This document shows positions 42,433 through 50,261 of a stretch of 64,000 nt of DNA, piece by piece. A program made the position numbers and the translations under genes. Below the pieces are notes generated by a model that was not told where the DNA came from, ran no database searches, and saw nothing but the letters and a program-made list of their open reading frames with translations. The number at the start of each line of letters is the position of its first letter. The stretch's first letter is position 1. This DNA comes from Mesorhizobium sp. NZP2298. GTDB taxonomy: Bacteria; Pseudomonadota; Alphaproteobacteria; Rhizobiales; Rhizobiaceae. The stretch is taken from contig NZ_CP033365.1 in NCBI RefSeq assembly GCF_013170825.1, positions 3,174,001 through 3,238,000 on the forward strand, in the 5' to 3' direction.

Positions 42433-43362
42433 ATGAACCAGCAGATCCGCACATCCCGTGAAACGAGGCAGGTGATCGAGCCGCGCCTCGATCCCGAAGG
42501 CCTGTTCGACCTGCGCTACAGGGCATTCCTGGAGACGGTCTCGCATTTGCGCGTCCGTCTGCACCGCTACTGCGCGCGCATGACCGGCTCGGCTCTCGAC
42601 GGCGAGGACATCATGCAGGAGGCGCTGTTCGAGGCCTACCGCAAGATCGGGCTGCTCGACGATGCACAGGCATTGCGGCCATGGCTGTTCCGCATCGCCC
42701 ATAACAGGTGCATCGACTTCATCCGCAACCGTCGCACGCGGCTCAAGGCCGAAGCCTCCTATGCCAGCGATGAGATCGTGCTGCCCATCGAGCCCGCCGG
42801 CGCGGGCGCCGGCCGCGCCATCGAGCGGCTGGTGGTGCACCTGCCGCCGAAGGAGCGCGCCTGCGTGTTGCTCAAGGATGTCCTCGACCATTCGCTGGAG
42901 GAGATCGCCGACCTGGTCGGCTCGACATCGGGTGGCGTCAAGTCGGCGCTCAATCGCGGCCGCGCCAAGCTCGCCGCCTTGCCGGCGCAACCGGTCGCGG
43001 CACCCGCGCACGACCCCGAACTGGCGCGGCTGCTCGGCCGCTATGTCGAGCTCTTCAATGCCAGGGACTGGGACGGTGTGCGGGCACTGACCAGCGCCGA
43101 TGCCCGGCTGCGGGTTTCGGACTGCTACAATGGCCTGCTCTCCCGCTCGCCCTATTTCGTCGAATACGAGCGCGGCGAGCCCTGGCGCATGCGGCAAGAT
43201 GCGATCGAAGGGGAGGCCGTGCTGGTCGTCGACAGGCTGCAGGGCGAGGCGTGGCGGCCGGCCTATCTGGTGCGCATCCATGCCGATGGCGGCGTCATCG
43301 ATCGCATAGCAGACTATTATGCCTGCCCCTGGATCCTGGAGATGGTCTTGGCGGACGGGTGA
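42433..43362 (+). CDS. ECF sigma factor with SnoaL-like C-terminal domain
   Basis: The 309-residue protein has sigma-70 region 2 (about 36-105, YCARMTGSALDGEDIMQEAL, then LRPWLFRIAHNRCIDFIRNR) and region 4 (about 130-185, LLKDVLDHSLEEIADLVGST). A SnoaL-like domain extends the C-terminus (about 195-309, RYVELFNARDWDGVRALTSAD). This layout is that of ECF41/ECF56-type sigma factors, in which the extension tunes activity and no classical anti-sigma is needed. No anti-sigma gene is adjacent. Repeat copy B lies directly upstream, so its own promoter may be displaced. Confidence 0.88.
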   Translation: MNQQIRTSRETRQVIEPRLDPEGLFDLRYRAFLETVSHLRVRLHRYCARMTGSALDGEDIMQEALFEAYRKIGLLDDAQALRPWLFRIAHNRCIDFIRNRRTRLKAEASYASDEIVLPIEPAGAGAGRAIERLVVHLPPKERACVLLKDVLDHSLEEIADLVGSTSGGVKSALNRGRAKLAALPAQPVAAPAHDPELARLLGRYVELFNARDWDGVRALTSADARLRVSDCYNGLLSRSPYFVEYERGEPWRMRQDAIEGEAVLVVDRLQGEAWRPAYLVRIHADGGVIDRIADYYACPWILEMVLADG

Positions 43363-43383
43363 CGGACCGATCCGGCCCGCCTC

Positions 43384-44145
43384 CTATTTCACCGAGTCGG
43401 CCGCCGCCAGAATGACATCGGCCACCTCGCGCGGTTTGGAGAGCATCGGAACGTGGCTGGTCGCAAGCTCGGTCACCTCGGCGCCTATCGCCTTGGCCAT
43501 CGCAGCTTCGGCCGCCGGCGGTATCATGCCGTCGTGGCTGGCGACGATGTAGAAGCTCGGCTTGGTCTCATAGGCGGCGGCCGTGAGCTTCTCGTCGAAG
43601 ATACCGGCAAAGGGCGGACCTTGCGTGGCTGCGATCAGGCTGATTTCCTGTGGCGGCAGGTCCTGCGCGAAATGTCTGGCGACGCCTCCGGCGCTTAGCC
43701 TGACATAGCCGCCGCTATCGGCTTCCAGGGCGCTCGCCCAGGGCAGCGGCGGCTGACCCTTGCCAAGATCGTTCACCGACACGCCCTTTGGCGGTGCGAA
43801 GGCGGCGACGTAGACCAGCGCCTTGACCTTGTCGTTCACGCCCGCCTGACTGATGACGACGCCGCCCCAGGAATGGCCGACCAGGATGACCGGCCCCGGC
43901 TGGGCATCGATGACCCGCCTGGTTGCGTCGACATCGGCGGCCAGCGAGCTCAACGGATTCTGCACCGCCACCACATTGAGCCCCTTGGCCTCCAGCAAGG
44001 GGATGACCTTGCTCCAGCTCGAGCCGTCGGCAAAGGCGCCATGCACCAGCACCACCGTTTTCTTCGGCGCGCCGGCGGCCGAAGCCGGCCCGGCCATCGC
44101 CATCAGGACGGCGGTTCCCGACAAGAGAAGATGCGACAACGACAT
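43384..44145 (-). CDS. exported alpha/beta hydrolase
   Basis: The 253-residue protein has a signal peptide (LLLSGTAVLMAMAGPASAAG), the oxyanion HGAFADGSSW, nucleophile S92 in GHSWGG, and D205/H231 as the acid and base. It is probably periplasmic and resembles the salicylate-ester/hydroxynitrile-lyase-like hydrolases. ATG 44145 has GGAG eight bases ahead. It is the second of two exported hydrolase genes in the same direction, divergent from a LysR gene. Confidence 0.87.
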   Translation of the reverse strand: MSLSHLLLSGTAVLMAMAGPASAAGAPKKTVVLVHGAFADGSSWSKVIPLLEAKGLNVVAVQNPLSSLAADVDATRRVIDAQPGPVILVGHSWGGVVISQAGVNDKVKALVYVAAFAPPKGVSVNDLGKGQPPLPWASALEADSGGYVRLSAGGVARHFAQDLPPQEISLIAATQGPPFAGIFDEKLTAAAYETKPSFYIVASHDGMIPPAAEAAMAKAIGAEVTELATSHVPMLSKPREVADVILAAADSVK

Positions 44146-44250
44146 CGGATGGCTCCATTTTTGTCGTGAGGGCCGCCTTGCGGGGGCAACCCATCGGATT
44201 GGCTTCACGGGATCGGTTTCGGCAGGCCCGAGATGATCGCCGGTCGGTTG

Positions 44251-45165
44251 TTACCTGGCGAGGAAATCGGTGATGAGCTTGACCGTGGCATCCGGGTTCT
44301 CTTCCATGATCCAATGGCCGGACGCGGGCACGATGGCGCCCGTCACGTCGGACGCGACGAACCGCAGGATGTCGGCCTGTGACGTGCCTGCCGATTTCTC
44401 CGCGCCGGCCGCGAGCACCGGCATGGGCAGCTTGCCGCCGGCGGCAAGCATCGCCTGGTTGTCGACGGCGTCCTGGTCGAATGCCTTGAACTGCTCGAAG
44501 GCGTCATGCATGGCATGCGGCCGCGCATAGAGTTTTGCGTAGTGGGCGCGCGTCGCCTCGTCGATCTTCTTCGGGTCGGCCGACAGTTCGTTGTAGAAGC
44601 GGTCGAGATAGATGCGCTCGCGGCCCGCGACCAGCCGCTCCATGTCGGGGCCGCGGAAGTTGAAGTGCCAGAGCAGCGGGCTTTGCTTGATCTTGTCCCA
44701 GTCACCTATGCCCGGCAGCGGTGCGTCGATGACAACCCATTTCGTGATGCGCTTCGGATATTGCGCGGCCAGCGCATAGCCGACCATGTTGCCGATGTCG
44801 TGCGTCACCAGGTCGGCCTTGTCGATCTTCAGCGCATCCATCACGCCGGCGATGTCGACCGCCTGGTTCTTCTTGGCGTAGCCGCTGTCCGGATGCGCCG
44901 AAAGGCCCATGCCGCGCAGGTCCGGTACAATCACCGTGTGATCCTTCATCAGCTTTATCGCCGCCGGTGCCCACATGTCGCCGGTATCGCCGAAGCCGTG
45001 CAGCAGAATGACCGCGGGCCCTTGTCCGCCGACGCGCACATGCAGGCTGGTGCCATTGGTCTCGATCGACTGGGTCTTGAAGCCCGCCGGAAACGGGATC
45101 ACCCGCGCCGAGGCCGGAGCGGCGAGTGACAGCAGACCAAGCACGATAACCAAAGGACGAAACAT
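44251..45165 (-). CDS. exported epoxide hydrolase/dehalogenase-like protein
   Basis: The 304-residue alpha/beta hydrolase has a signal peptide (VIVLGLLSLAAPASARV). Its nucleophile position is Asp (D123 in LVTHDIGNM) instead of Ser. This is the mark of epoxide hydrolases, haloalkane and fluoroacetate dehalogenases. The oxyanion motif LLHGFGDTGDMW and the late base in ASGHWIMEENPD are present. It is likely periplasmic. It is divergent from a LysR gene across 115 bases, which probably regulates it and the neighbouring hydrolase. Confidence 0.86.
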   Translation of the reverse strand: MFRPLVIVLGLLSLAAPASARVIPFPAGFKTQSIETNGTSLHVRVGGQGPAVILLHGFGDTGDMWAPAAIKLMKDHTVIVPDLRGMGLSAHPDSGYAKKNQAVDIAGVMDALKIDKADLVTHDIGNMVGYALAAQYPKRITKWVVIDAPLPGIGDWDKIKQSPLLWHFNFRGPDMERLVAGRERIYLDRFYNELSADPKKIDEATRAHYAKLYARPHAMHDAFEQFKAFDQDAVDNQAMLAAGGKLPMPVLAAGAEKSAGTSQADILRFVASDVTGAIVPASGHWIMEENPDATVKLITDFLAR

Positions 45166-45280
45166 GATGCATTACCCCGAGCTTTTGTGGCCGCCTATCG
45201 CGGTCCTTCCAACTATGGCACCATGCCCTTGATTTCGTTAGGCGTCGGTCGCCTGATTGTGAATTCGGGAACGCCGAACA

Positions 45281-46183
45281 ATGCTAAAGCTTGAAGCCGC
45301 CGCCGCGTTTGTCGCCGTAGCGGAATCCGGTTCGATCAGCGAGGCGGGCAGGCGCATGAGCCTGTCCAAGTCCGTCATCAGCGAGCGGCTGTCGGAGCTC
45401 GAGCGCAGCCTCGGCACAAAGCTGCTGGACCGCACCACCCGCAAACTCTCGATCACCGAAGCGGGGCGGGGCTTTTACGAACGCGCCAAGCGCATCATGC
45501 AGGAGGTGGCCGATGCCAGCGCCGAAATCGCCGAACATCGCGGCGAACTGGCCGGGCCGCTCAGGATATCGGCGCCGACCAGTTTCGGCATCCTCCATCT
45601 CGGCCCGGCGCTGTATGGCTTCCTGGCCAGGCACCCGGGGATCGAACTGACGCTTGATCTCGACGATCGTTTCGTCAGCATGGTGGCCGATGGCTACGAT
45701 GCCATCGTGCGTCACGGGCCGGTCGTCGATGACGGACCTGTCATCGTCAAGAAGCTGGCTTCCAGCGAGCGCTTCCTGGTGGCCTCGCCGGATTATATCG
45801 AGCGGTTCGGACGACCCGCGACCACTGACGACCTGAAACGCCACAAGGGCATCATCTATTCCATCCGGGGCGCCGCCGACTGGCGGTTCAAGATTTCGCG
45901 GCGGCTGGTGACGATCCGCCCGCAAACCGCGCTGCGCGTCAACAACGGGATCTTGATGCGCGACGCCGCTCTTGCCGGCCTCGGCCTGGCATTGCTCCCC
46001 GCCTACTTCATCCAGACCGAAATCGCCGACAAGCGATTGACGGTCGTCGATGTCGGCGCCGAGCCGCAAGGAGCCACCATCTATATCGCCTATCCCGAGG
46101 ATAGGCGCGGATCCGCCAAACTGCGCGCGCTCACCACATGGCTACGCGATGCCTTTGGCGATCCGCCCTATTGGGAGGCTTGA
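45281..46183 (+). CDS. LysR-family transcriptional regulator
   Basis: The 300-residue regulator has an N-terminal winged helix (AAAFVAVAESGSISEAGRRM, then LSKSVISERLSELERSLG) and an effector-binding domain. It resembles the DhcR/AaeR subgroup that controls adjacent divergent genes, here the two exported hydrolases. The ATG follows an AT-richer promoter at about 45200-45280. The effector is not known. Confidence 0.92.
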   Translation: MLKLEAAAAFVAVAESGSISEAGRRMSLSKSVISERLSELERSLGTKLLDRTTRKLSITEAGRGFYERAKRIMQEVADASAEIAEHRGELAGPLRISAPTSFGILHLGPALYGFLARHPGIELTLDLDDRFVSMVADGYDAIVRHGPVVDDGPVIVKKLASSERFLVASPDYIERFGRPATTDDLKRHKGIIYSIRGAADWRFKISRRLVTIRPQTALRVNNGILMRDAALAGLGLALLPAYFIQTEIADKRLTVVDVGAEPQGATIYIAYPEDRRGSAKLRALTTWLRDAFGDPPYWEA

Positions 46184-46190
46184 GCAGCGC

Positions 46191-46934
46191 TCACTTGGCA
46201 TCGTGAAAAATGATGCCGATCGTGTGGCGCATGCCCGAGCGCAGCCGGCTGACGCCGTGGCGCAGGTTGACGCGGTAGTTGCCCTTGGTTCCCTGCACCG
46301 GCCGGTTGTGGACGGCGAAGGCCACCGCATCGCCCTGGCGCAACGGCACCACTTCGACGCGGCTCTGCATGCGCGGCCGCTGCTCGGTCAGCGCGAACTC
46401 GCCGCCGGTGAAATCCTCACCCGGTTCGGAGAGCAGGATCGCCACCTGAAGGGGGAAGGCGAGGTCGCCATAAAGGTCCTGGTGCAGGCAGTTGAAGTCG
46501 CCGGGCACATATTGCAGCAGAAGCGGCGTCGGCCTGATCTGGCCGGCGGCATGGCACTGGTCGAGAAACGCGGCATGCGTGCCGGGATAGCGCAGGGCGA
46601 TGCCCATGCGCTCGTTCCATCGGTTGGCGACCTCGGCCAGCCTTGGATAGAGCGCGCTGCGCAGGCCGCCGATGAGGTCGGGCAAGGGATAGCGGAAATA
46701 GCGGTATTCGCCCTTGCCGAAACCGTGCCTGGCCATGTGGACATGGCTGCGGAAATGCTGCTCCTGGGGGTAGAGGCCGGCGATCCGCCGGCACTCCTCG
46801 GGTGAGAGCAGCTTTTGCATCACCGCGCAGCCGAAGCCGTCGAGTTCGGCTGCAAGGGCCGGCCAGTCATAGCCGGCGATGCGGGTCTCCGCGGCTTCGA
46901 CCACGGATGTGGCAACCTTGGCATGGGCGTTCAT
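46191..46934 (-). CDS. 2OG-Fe(II) dioxygenase of the alkylation-repair cluster
   Basis: The 247-residue oxygenase has the iron triad H151-x-D153 (CLHQDLYGD) and H226 (RVNLRHGV). R232 or R236 is placed to bind 2-oxoglutarate. Its gene is coupled by ATGA overlap to the methyltransferase Ogt and near Ada. It is therefore probably an AlkB-like or related enzyme that removes alkyl damage from DNA or another polymer. Sequence similarity to AlkB itself is not obvious, so the exact substrate is inferred from context. Confidence 0.82.
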   Translation of the reverse strand: MNAHAKVATSVVEAAETRIAGYDWPALAAELDGFGCAVMQKLLSPEECRRIAGLYPQEQHFRSHVHMARHGFGKGEYRYFRYPLPDLIGGLRSALYPRLAEVANRWNERMGIALRYPGTHAAFLDQCHAAGQIRPTPLLLQYVPGDFNCLHQDLYGDLAFPLQVAILLSEPGEDFTGGEFALTEQRPRMQSRVEVVPLRQGDAVAFAVHNRPVQGTKGNYRVNLRHGVSRLRSGMRHTIGIIFHDAK

Positions 46935-47485
46935 ATCGCGGCCTCCTTGTCCAGCAGCGCGCGCTTGCGCTCGATGCCCCAGCGGTAGCCCGACTGCGTG
47001 CCGTCGGCTCTGACAACACGATGGCAGGGAATGCCGAGCGCGATCGCGTTGGCGGCGCAGGCGATCGCCACGGCGCGGGCACCGTTCGGCTGGCCAAGGC
47101 GCCGGGCAAGCGCGGTGTAGGTGATGGTGGCACCGCACGGTATGGTGCGCAGCATCTCCCAGACCCGTTGCTGGAACGGCGTGCCGTGACGCATGTCGAG
47201 CGGCAGGTCGAGGCCGGCGCGAGGTGTTTCGATGAAGCGCGCTATTGCCGCGAGATCGTCGCGCAAGGCGGCCTCGTCCTCGGCCAAGGGCTTGCCGGGG
47301 AAGCAGCTGGCGAGATCCTGTTTCAATGCATCGGCGTCGGAGCCGATCAGGAGGGCGCAGACGCCGAAGGGGCTGCGCGCCGCCAGGATGTGGCCGATCG
47401 CGGATTGGCCGGTGGCATAGGCGATGGTGTCGAGGGTGGCAGTGTTGCGGGCCGTCGCGGGCATGTGGGTTTGCATCAGGTTCAT
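46931..47485 (-). CDS. methylated-DNA--protein-cysteine methyltransferase (Ogt)
   Basis: This 184-residue suicide repair protein has the acceptor cysteine C154 in IPCHRVV. The DNA-binding segment FQQRVWEMLRTIPCG and the ALARRLGQPNGARAVA helix are present. It transfers methyl groups from O6-methylguanine to itself. AGGAG lies eight bases before ATG 47485. It lies upstream of the 2OG oxygenase in the same operon. A second such domain is found in the adjacent ada gene. Confidence 0.93.
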   Translation of the reverse strand: MNLMQTHMPATARNTATLDTIAYATGQSAIGHILAARSPFGVCALLIGSDADALKQDLASCFPGKPLAEDEAALRDDLAAIARFIETPRAGLDLPLDMRHGTPFQQRVWEMLRTIPCGATITYTALARRLGQPNGARAVAIACAANAIALGIPCHRVVRADGTQSGYRWGIERKRALLDKEAAI

Positions 47486-47625
47486 TGTCCTTACTCCTTC
47501 TGTGTGCCTGAACCCTAGCCGCGTGCCGGTGGGCGCTCACTCCGGTGCTTGCTTTCAAATTCAGATCTTGGCGTTCGAGGGACTAGCGATGCCAAGGTAA
47601 GCACCCCGTAGAGCGCTGAGTGTGC

Positions 47626-47844
47626 CTATGCCACACGCGTGACGGACACCTCGCCCAGCACGAGCACTTCGCCTGATGACAGCCGCAGCTCGATCTCACC
47701 TGTCGCGGTGCGGCTCCATTCCGCCCTGCCGGTGTCGACCAGTTCGCCGATGGCGGCCAACACCAGCGACTTGGCGTCTTCTGGGCGGCTGACCGCGATC
47801 TGGCTGTTCGCGCCGGTGGTGGAGGACCTTGCCATCGCGCGCAT
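47626..47844 (-). CDS. small conserved-looking protein downstream of ada (72 aa)
   Basis: The protein reads MRAMARSSTTGANSQIAVSR, followed by a regular LVLAAIGELVDTGRAEWSR and beta-rich LRLSSGEVLVLGEVSVTRV. The ATG has GAGGA seven bases upstream and lies 12 bases after the ada stop. It therefore likely belongs to the ada transcript. No domain is recognised; the pattern (helix then beta hairpin) resembles small winged or beta-rich hypotheticals. Confidence 0.6.
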   Translation of the reverse strand: MRAMARSSTTGANSQIAVSRPEDAKSLVLAAIGELVDTGRAEWSRTATGEIELRLSSGEVLVLGEVSVTRVA

Positions 47845-47856
47845 CGCCGATCCTCG

Positions 47857-48984
47857 TCAGGCCCGCGAAGGCCGGTCGGCCCTGTCGGCGGCGGTCGCCG
47901 TCCCGTCCGCCTCGCGGTCGAGAAGCGCGCGCCGGCGCTCGGCACCCCAGGCATAGCCTGAGAGGGCGCCGTCCTTGCGGATCACGCGGTGGCAGGGAAT
48001 CGCGACCGCGTGGGCGTTTGCGGCGCAGGCACCGGCGACGGCGCGGGTTGCCTTGGGCGAGCCGATGCGTTCGGCGATCTCGGCGTAGGAAACCGTGCTG
48101 CCGACCGGGATATCCCGCAAGGCCCGCCAGACGCGCTGCTGGAACGCGGTGCCGCGCACGTCGAGCGGCAGGTCGAGACCGAACTGTGGGGCCTCGACGA
48201 AGCCGACGACGCGGGCGACCAGCGCCTCGTAGTCGCGTTCGCCGCCGATCAGCCGGGCCCTGGGGAAACGGTCCTGCAGGTCGCGCACCAGCGTGTCCGG
48301 GTCGTCGCCGAGCAGGATCGAGGCGACGCCCTTGCGGCTCGACGCCACCAGTATGGTGCCGAGCGAGGTCTCGCCGACGGCGAAGCGGATATCCTCGTTG
48401 GTGCCGCCGGCGCGGTAGCGCGTCGGCGTCATGCCGAGCATGCCGGTCGATTTTTCGTAGAAGCGCCCGCTCGAATTGAAGCCGGCGTCGTAGATCGCGG
48501 CCGTCACGCTGGCGCCGTCCTCCAACCCCTGGCGGACCCGGGCGGCGCGGTGCGCGGCGGCATAGTCCTTCGGCGTCAGCCCGGTGGTCGCCTTGAAGAT
48601 GCGGTGGAAATAGCCGGCGCTGCGGCCGGCGGCATCGGCGAGTTCGGCGAGCGAGGGCTCTTCCTCGCATTGTTCGATCCTGCGGCAGGCATCGGCAACC
48701 ATCGCGGCATTGCCGGCCTCGAGCGATCGACCATCCGGGTTGCAGCGCCGGCAGGCGCGAAAGCCGGTCGCCTTCGCCTGAGCCAGCGTGTCGTGCAGTT
48801 GCACATTGGCAGGGTTGGCCTGCCGCGACGGGCAGGAGGGCCGGCAATAGACGCCGGTCGTCGCCACGGAATACCAAAATTGCCCGTCCGCCAATTTGTC
48901 GCGCGCGACGATGCGCGCCCAACGCGGATCATCCGTGACCGGCAGCGGCGTGGATTTTAGATCTCTGGCCAAGGTGACGAACAT
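47857..48984 (-). CDS. ada: bifunctional transcriptional activator/DNA repair protein Ada
   Basis: The protein has three parts. An N-terminal zinc domain has the phosphotriester acceptor (C59 in TGVYCRPSC, with C63, C90 and C93; numbering from a start at 49020). An AraC helix-turn-helix follows (about 120-200, LADAAGRSAGYFHRIFKATT). A C-terminal O6-methylguanine methyltransferase has C343 in IPCHRVI. Methylation of the N-terminal Cys turns it into an activator, probably of this cluster. The start is uncertain: ATG 48984 is taken, while the alternative GTG 49020 adds 12 residues. All catalytic cysteines are present. Confidence 0.92.
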   Translation of the reverse strand: MFVTLARDLKSTPLPVTDDPRWARIVARDKLADGQFWYSVATTGVYCRPSCPSRQANPANVQLHDTLAQAKATGFRACRRCNPDGRSLEAGNAAMVADACRRIEQCEEEPSLAELADAAGRSAGYFHRIFKATTGLTPKDYAAAHRAARVRQGLEDGASVTAAIYDAGFNSSGRFYEKSTGMLGMTPTRYRAGGTNEDIRFAVGETSLGTILVASSRKGVASILLGDDPDTLVRDLQDRFPRARLIGGERDYEALVARVVGFVEAPQFGLDLPLDVRGTAFQQRVWRALRDIPVGSTVSYAEIAERIGSPKATRAVAGACAANAHAVAIPCHRVIRKDGALSGYAWGAERRRALLDREADGTATAADRADRPSRA

Positions 48985-49056
48985 GGCCGCATTGAAGCCT
49001 AGCGAAGCCGGGCTCGCCACCCGTTTCCTGCCAACTGTCAGGATGCCTCACGGGTC

Positions 49057-49071
49057 TTCCCAGATTGGGAA
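49057..49071. promoter_or_regulatory. HigA operator 1 (TTCCCA-GAT-TGGGAA)
   Basis: This perfect six-base inverted repeat with a three-base spacer is repeated at 49083-49097 with only the spacer changed. It lies 43 bases ahead of higB. Autoregulation by the antitoxin on such paired sites is standard for type II modules. Confidence 0.8.
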
Positions 49072-49082
49072 GATTCCTCTTG

Positions 49083-49097
49083 TTCCCAATTTGGGAA
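49083..49097. promoter_or_regulatory. HigA operator 2 (TTCCCA-ATT-TGGGAA)
   Basis: This is the second copy of the same inverted repeat, 26 bases from the first, centre to centre. It ends 16 bases before the higB start codon. The two sites share the arm TTCCCA exactly, which identifies the probable recognition element. Confidence 0.8.
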
Positions 49098-49113
49098 GTT
49101 GCTATATCGGGAC

Positions 49114-49410
49114 ATGCAGATCATCGCCAAGAAAGCGCTGAAGGATTTTTGGGCCAAACACAATCAGGCCGAAGCTCCTTTGACGGCTTGGTATGTGGCT
49201 GTCAGCAATGCTGACTGGAAGACTCCGACAGACATCAAAAACGCATTTGGAGCGACAGTCGATTTCGTGGGCGACAATCGCGTCATTTTCGACGTTGGCG
49301 GCAACAAGTACCGCTTGATTGTCCACGTCGCCTACAAGTTTCACCGCGTTCTGATCAAATTCGTCGGGACGCATCGAGAGTATGACAAGGTTGATCCGGA
49401 GAAGGTGTGA
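49114..49410 (+). CDS. higB: HigB-family type II toxin
   Basis: The 98-residue toxin of the RelE/HigB fold has MQIIAKKALKDFWAKHNQAE, the YRLIVHVAYKFHRVLIKFVG core and THREYDKV near the end. It should cleave mRNA on the ribosome when antitoxin is lost. ATG 49114 is chosen. The TTG at 49099 is an alternative but overlaps the operator region. It overlaps higA by one base (TGATG). Base composition is lower in GC than the flanks, which fits horizontal acquisition. Confidence 0.92.
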   Translation: MQIIAKKALKDFWAKHNQAEAPLTAWYVAVSNADWKTPTDIKNAFGATVDFVGDNRVIFDVGGNKYRLIVHVAYKFHRVLIKFVGTHREYDKVDPEKV

Positions 49411-49808
49411 TGGAGAATATTCGACCCATTAAGACCGAAGCCGATTATGATTGGGCGATTGCCGAAATCACCAAATATTTCGATAATGAGCCGGAGGTCG
49501 GCTCCCTCGATGGTGACCGCTTCGATGTCCTCGCAACGCTGATCGAGGCTTATGAGGACAAGCACTACCCGATCGAAGCGCCCGATCCCGTTGAAGCCAT
49601 TCAATCGCACATGCAACTGTTCAGCCTGTCGCGAAAGGCTCTGGCCGAGGTGATCGGATCATCGCCTCGGGCGACTGAGGTGCTGAACAGGAAGCGGGCT
49701 CTCACCCTGGATATGGTCTTCAAACTGAACAAGGAATGGAACATTCCTGCAGAAGTCCTCGTGCAACCCTATCACCTCGCAAATGACAGGGGCCGCAAGC
49801 GCGCCTAA
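49410..49808 (+). CDS. higA: HigA-type antitoxin with helix-turn-helix
   Basis: The 132-residue antitoxin has an N-terminal acidic toxin-binding part (EADYDWAIAEITKYFDNE) and a C-terminal helix-turn-helix (about 65-125, LSRKALAEVIGSSPRATEVL, then LTLDMVFKLNKEW). It neutralises HigB and binds the twin TTCCCAnnnTGGGAA operators. GGAG lies ahead of the ATG within higB. The order toxin first, antitoxin second is the usual HigBA order. Confidence 0.92.
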   Translation: MENIRPIKTEADYDWAIAEITKYFDNEPEVGSLDGDRFDVLATLIEAYEDKHYPIEAPDPVEAIQSHMQLFSLSRKALAEVIGSSPRATEVLNRKRALTLDMVFKLNKEWNIPAEVLVQPYHLANDRGRKRA

Positions 49809-49825
49809 GCCGCCGCCAGACCCTC

Positions 49826-50011
49826 CTACGCCGCGCGTTTGGGCTCCACCGCGAACGGGCTGAGCCCGAGCCAGGTCTGCATCTTCCTGCCGATGGCCTG
49901 GTCGCCGGTCAGGGAGACCTTGGCGCCGGCCTTCTCGACGGTCAGCAACCCCATCCAGATCGCCGTCATCGTGTGCAGGTCGGTGGCGGTCGAATACATC
50001 ACCTCGAAGGG
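49826..50011 (-). pseudogene. C-terminal fossil of an HxlR-type regulator
   Basis: The minus-strand frame ends in EVMYSTATDLHTMTAIWMG, then AGAKVSLTGDQAIGRKMQTW, then LGLSPFAVEPKRAA. This is the C-terminal tail seen in long HxlR-type regulators. The conserved N-terminal winged helix is absent and no start with an RBS is present. Homology stops at about 50011, where a plus-strand fossil begins. It therefore cannot make a functional regulator. Confidence 0.65.
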
Positions 50012-50184
50012 GCCGGCGTCGCTGGACGGACAGCTGTTCAACTTCAACAGCGCGCCCAACCGCTACGGCCTTGGTGAATTCTACGAGCTGCATGTCTGGG
50101 CCTGGAAGGGGCAACCCGACCGGCACTTTCGCCGACATGAACCCGAAAGTGTCTTGCGAACACACCATGGCGCCGAGCCAGTAG
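50012..50184 (+). pseudogene. C-terminal fossil of an unidentified protein
   Basis: The plus-strand reading LDGQLFNFNSAPNRYGLGEF, then YELHVWAWKG, continues after a one-base insertion in the GGGG run at 50108-50111 as NPTGTFADMNPKVSCEHT and ends in TAG at 50182-50184. The tail is familiar to me from conserved hypothetical proteins, but I cannot name a family. The 5-prime end is missing, joined to the opposite-strand fossil. Confidence 0.55.
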
Positions 50185-50261
50185 CCAGCCAAGGCCAGGC
50201 GGCGCCGAGGCCGCCTGGCCGAAAGGCCGCGGGGCGGTTTACCGGCCTCAGCCGGGCCCGG

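Noticed and set aside
46191..47558. A 455-codon frame across the 2OG oxygenase and Ogt
   Set aside because: The first half is a shadow of ogt. The ATGA overlap at 46934 sets the oxygenase start.
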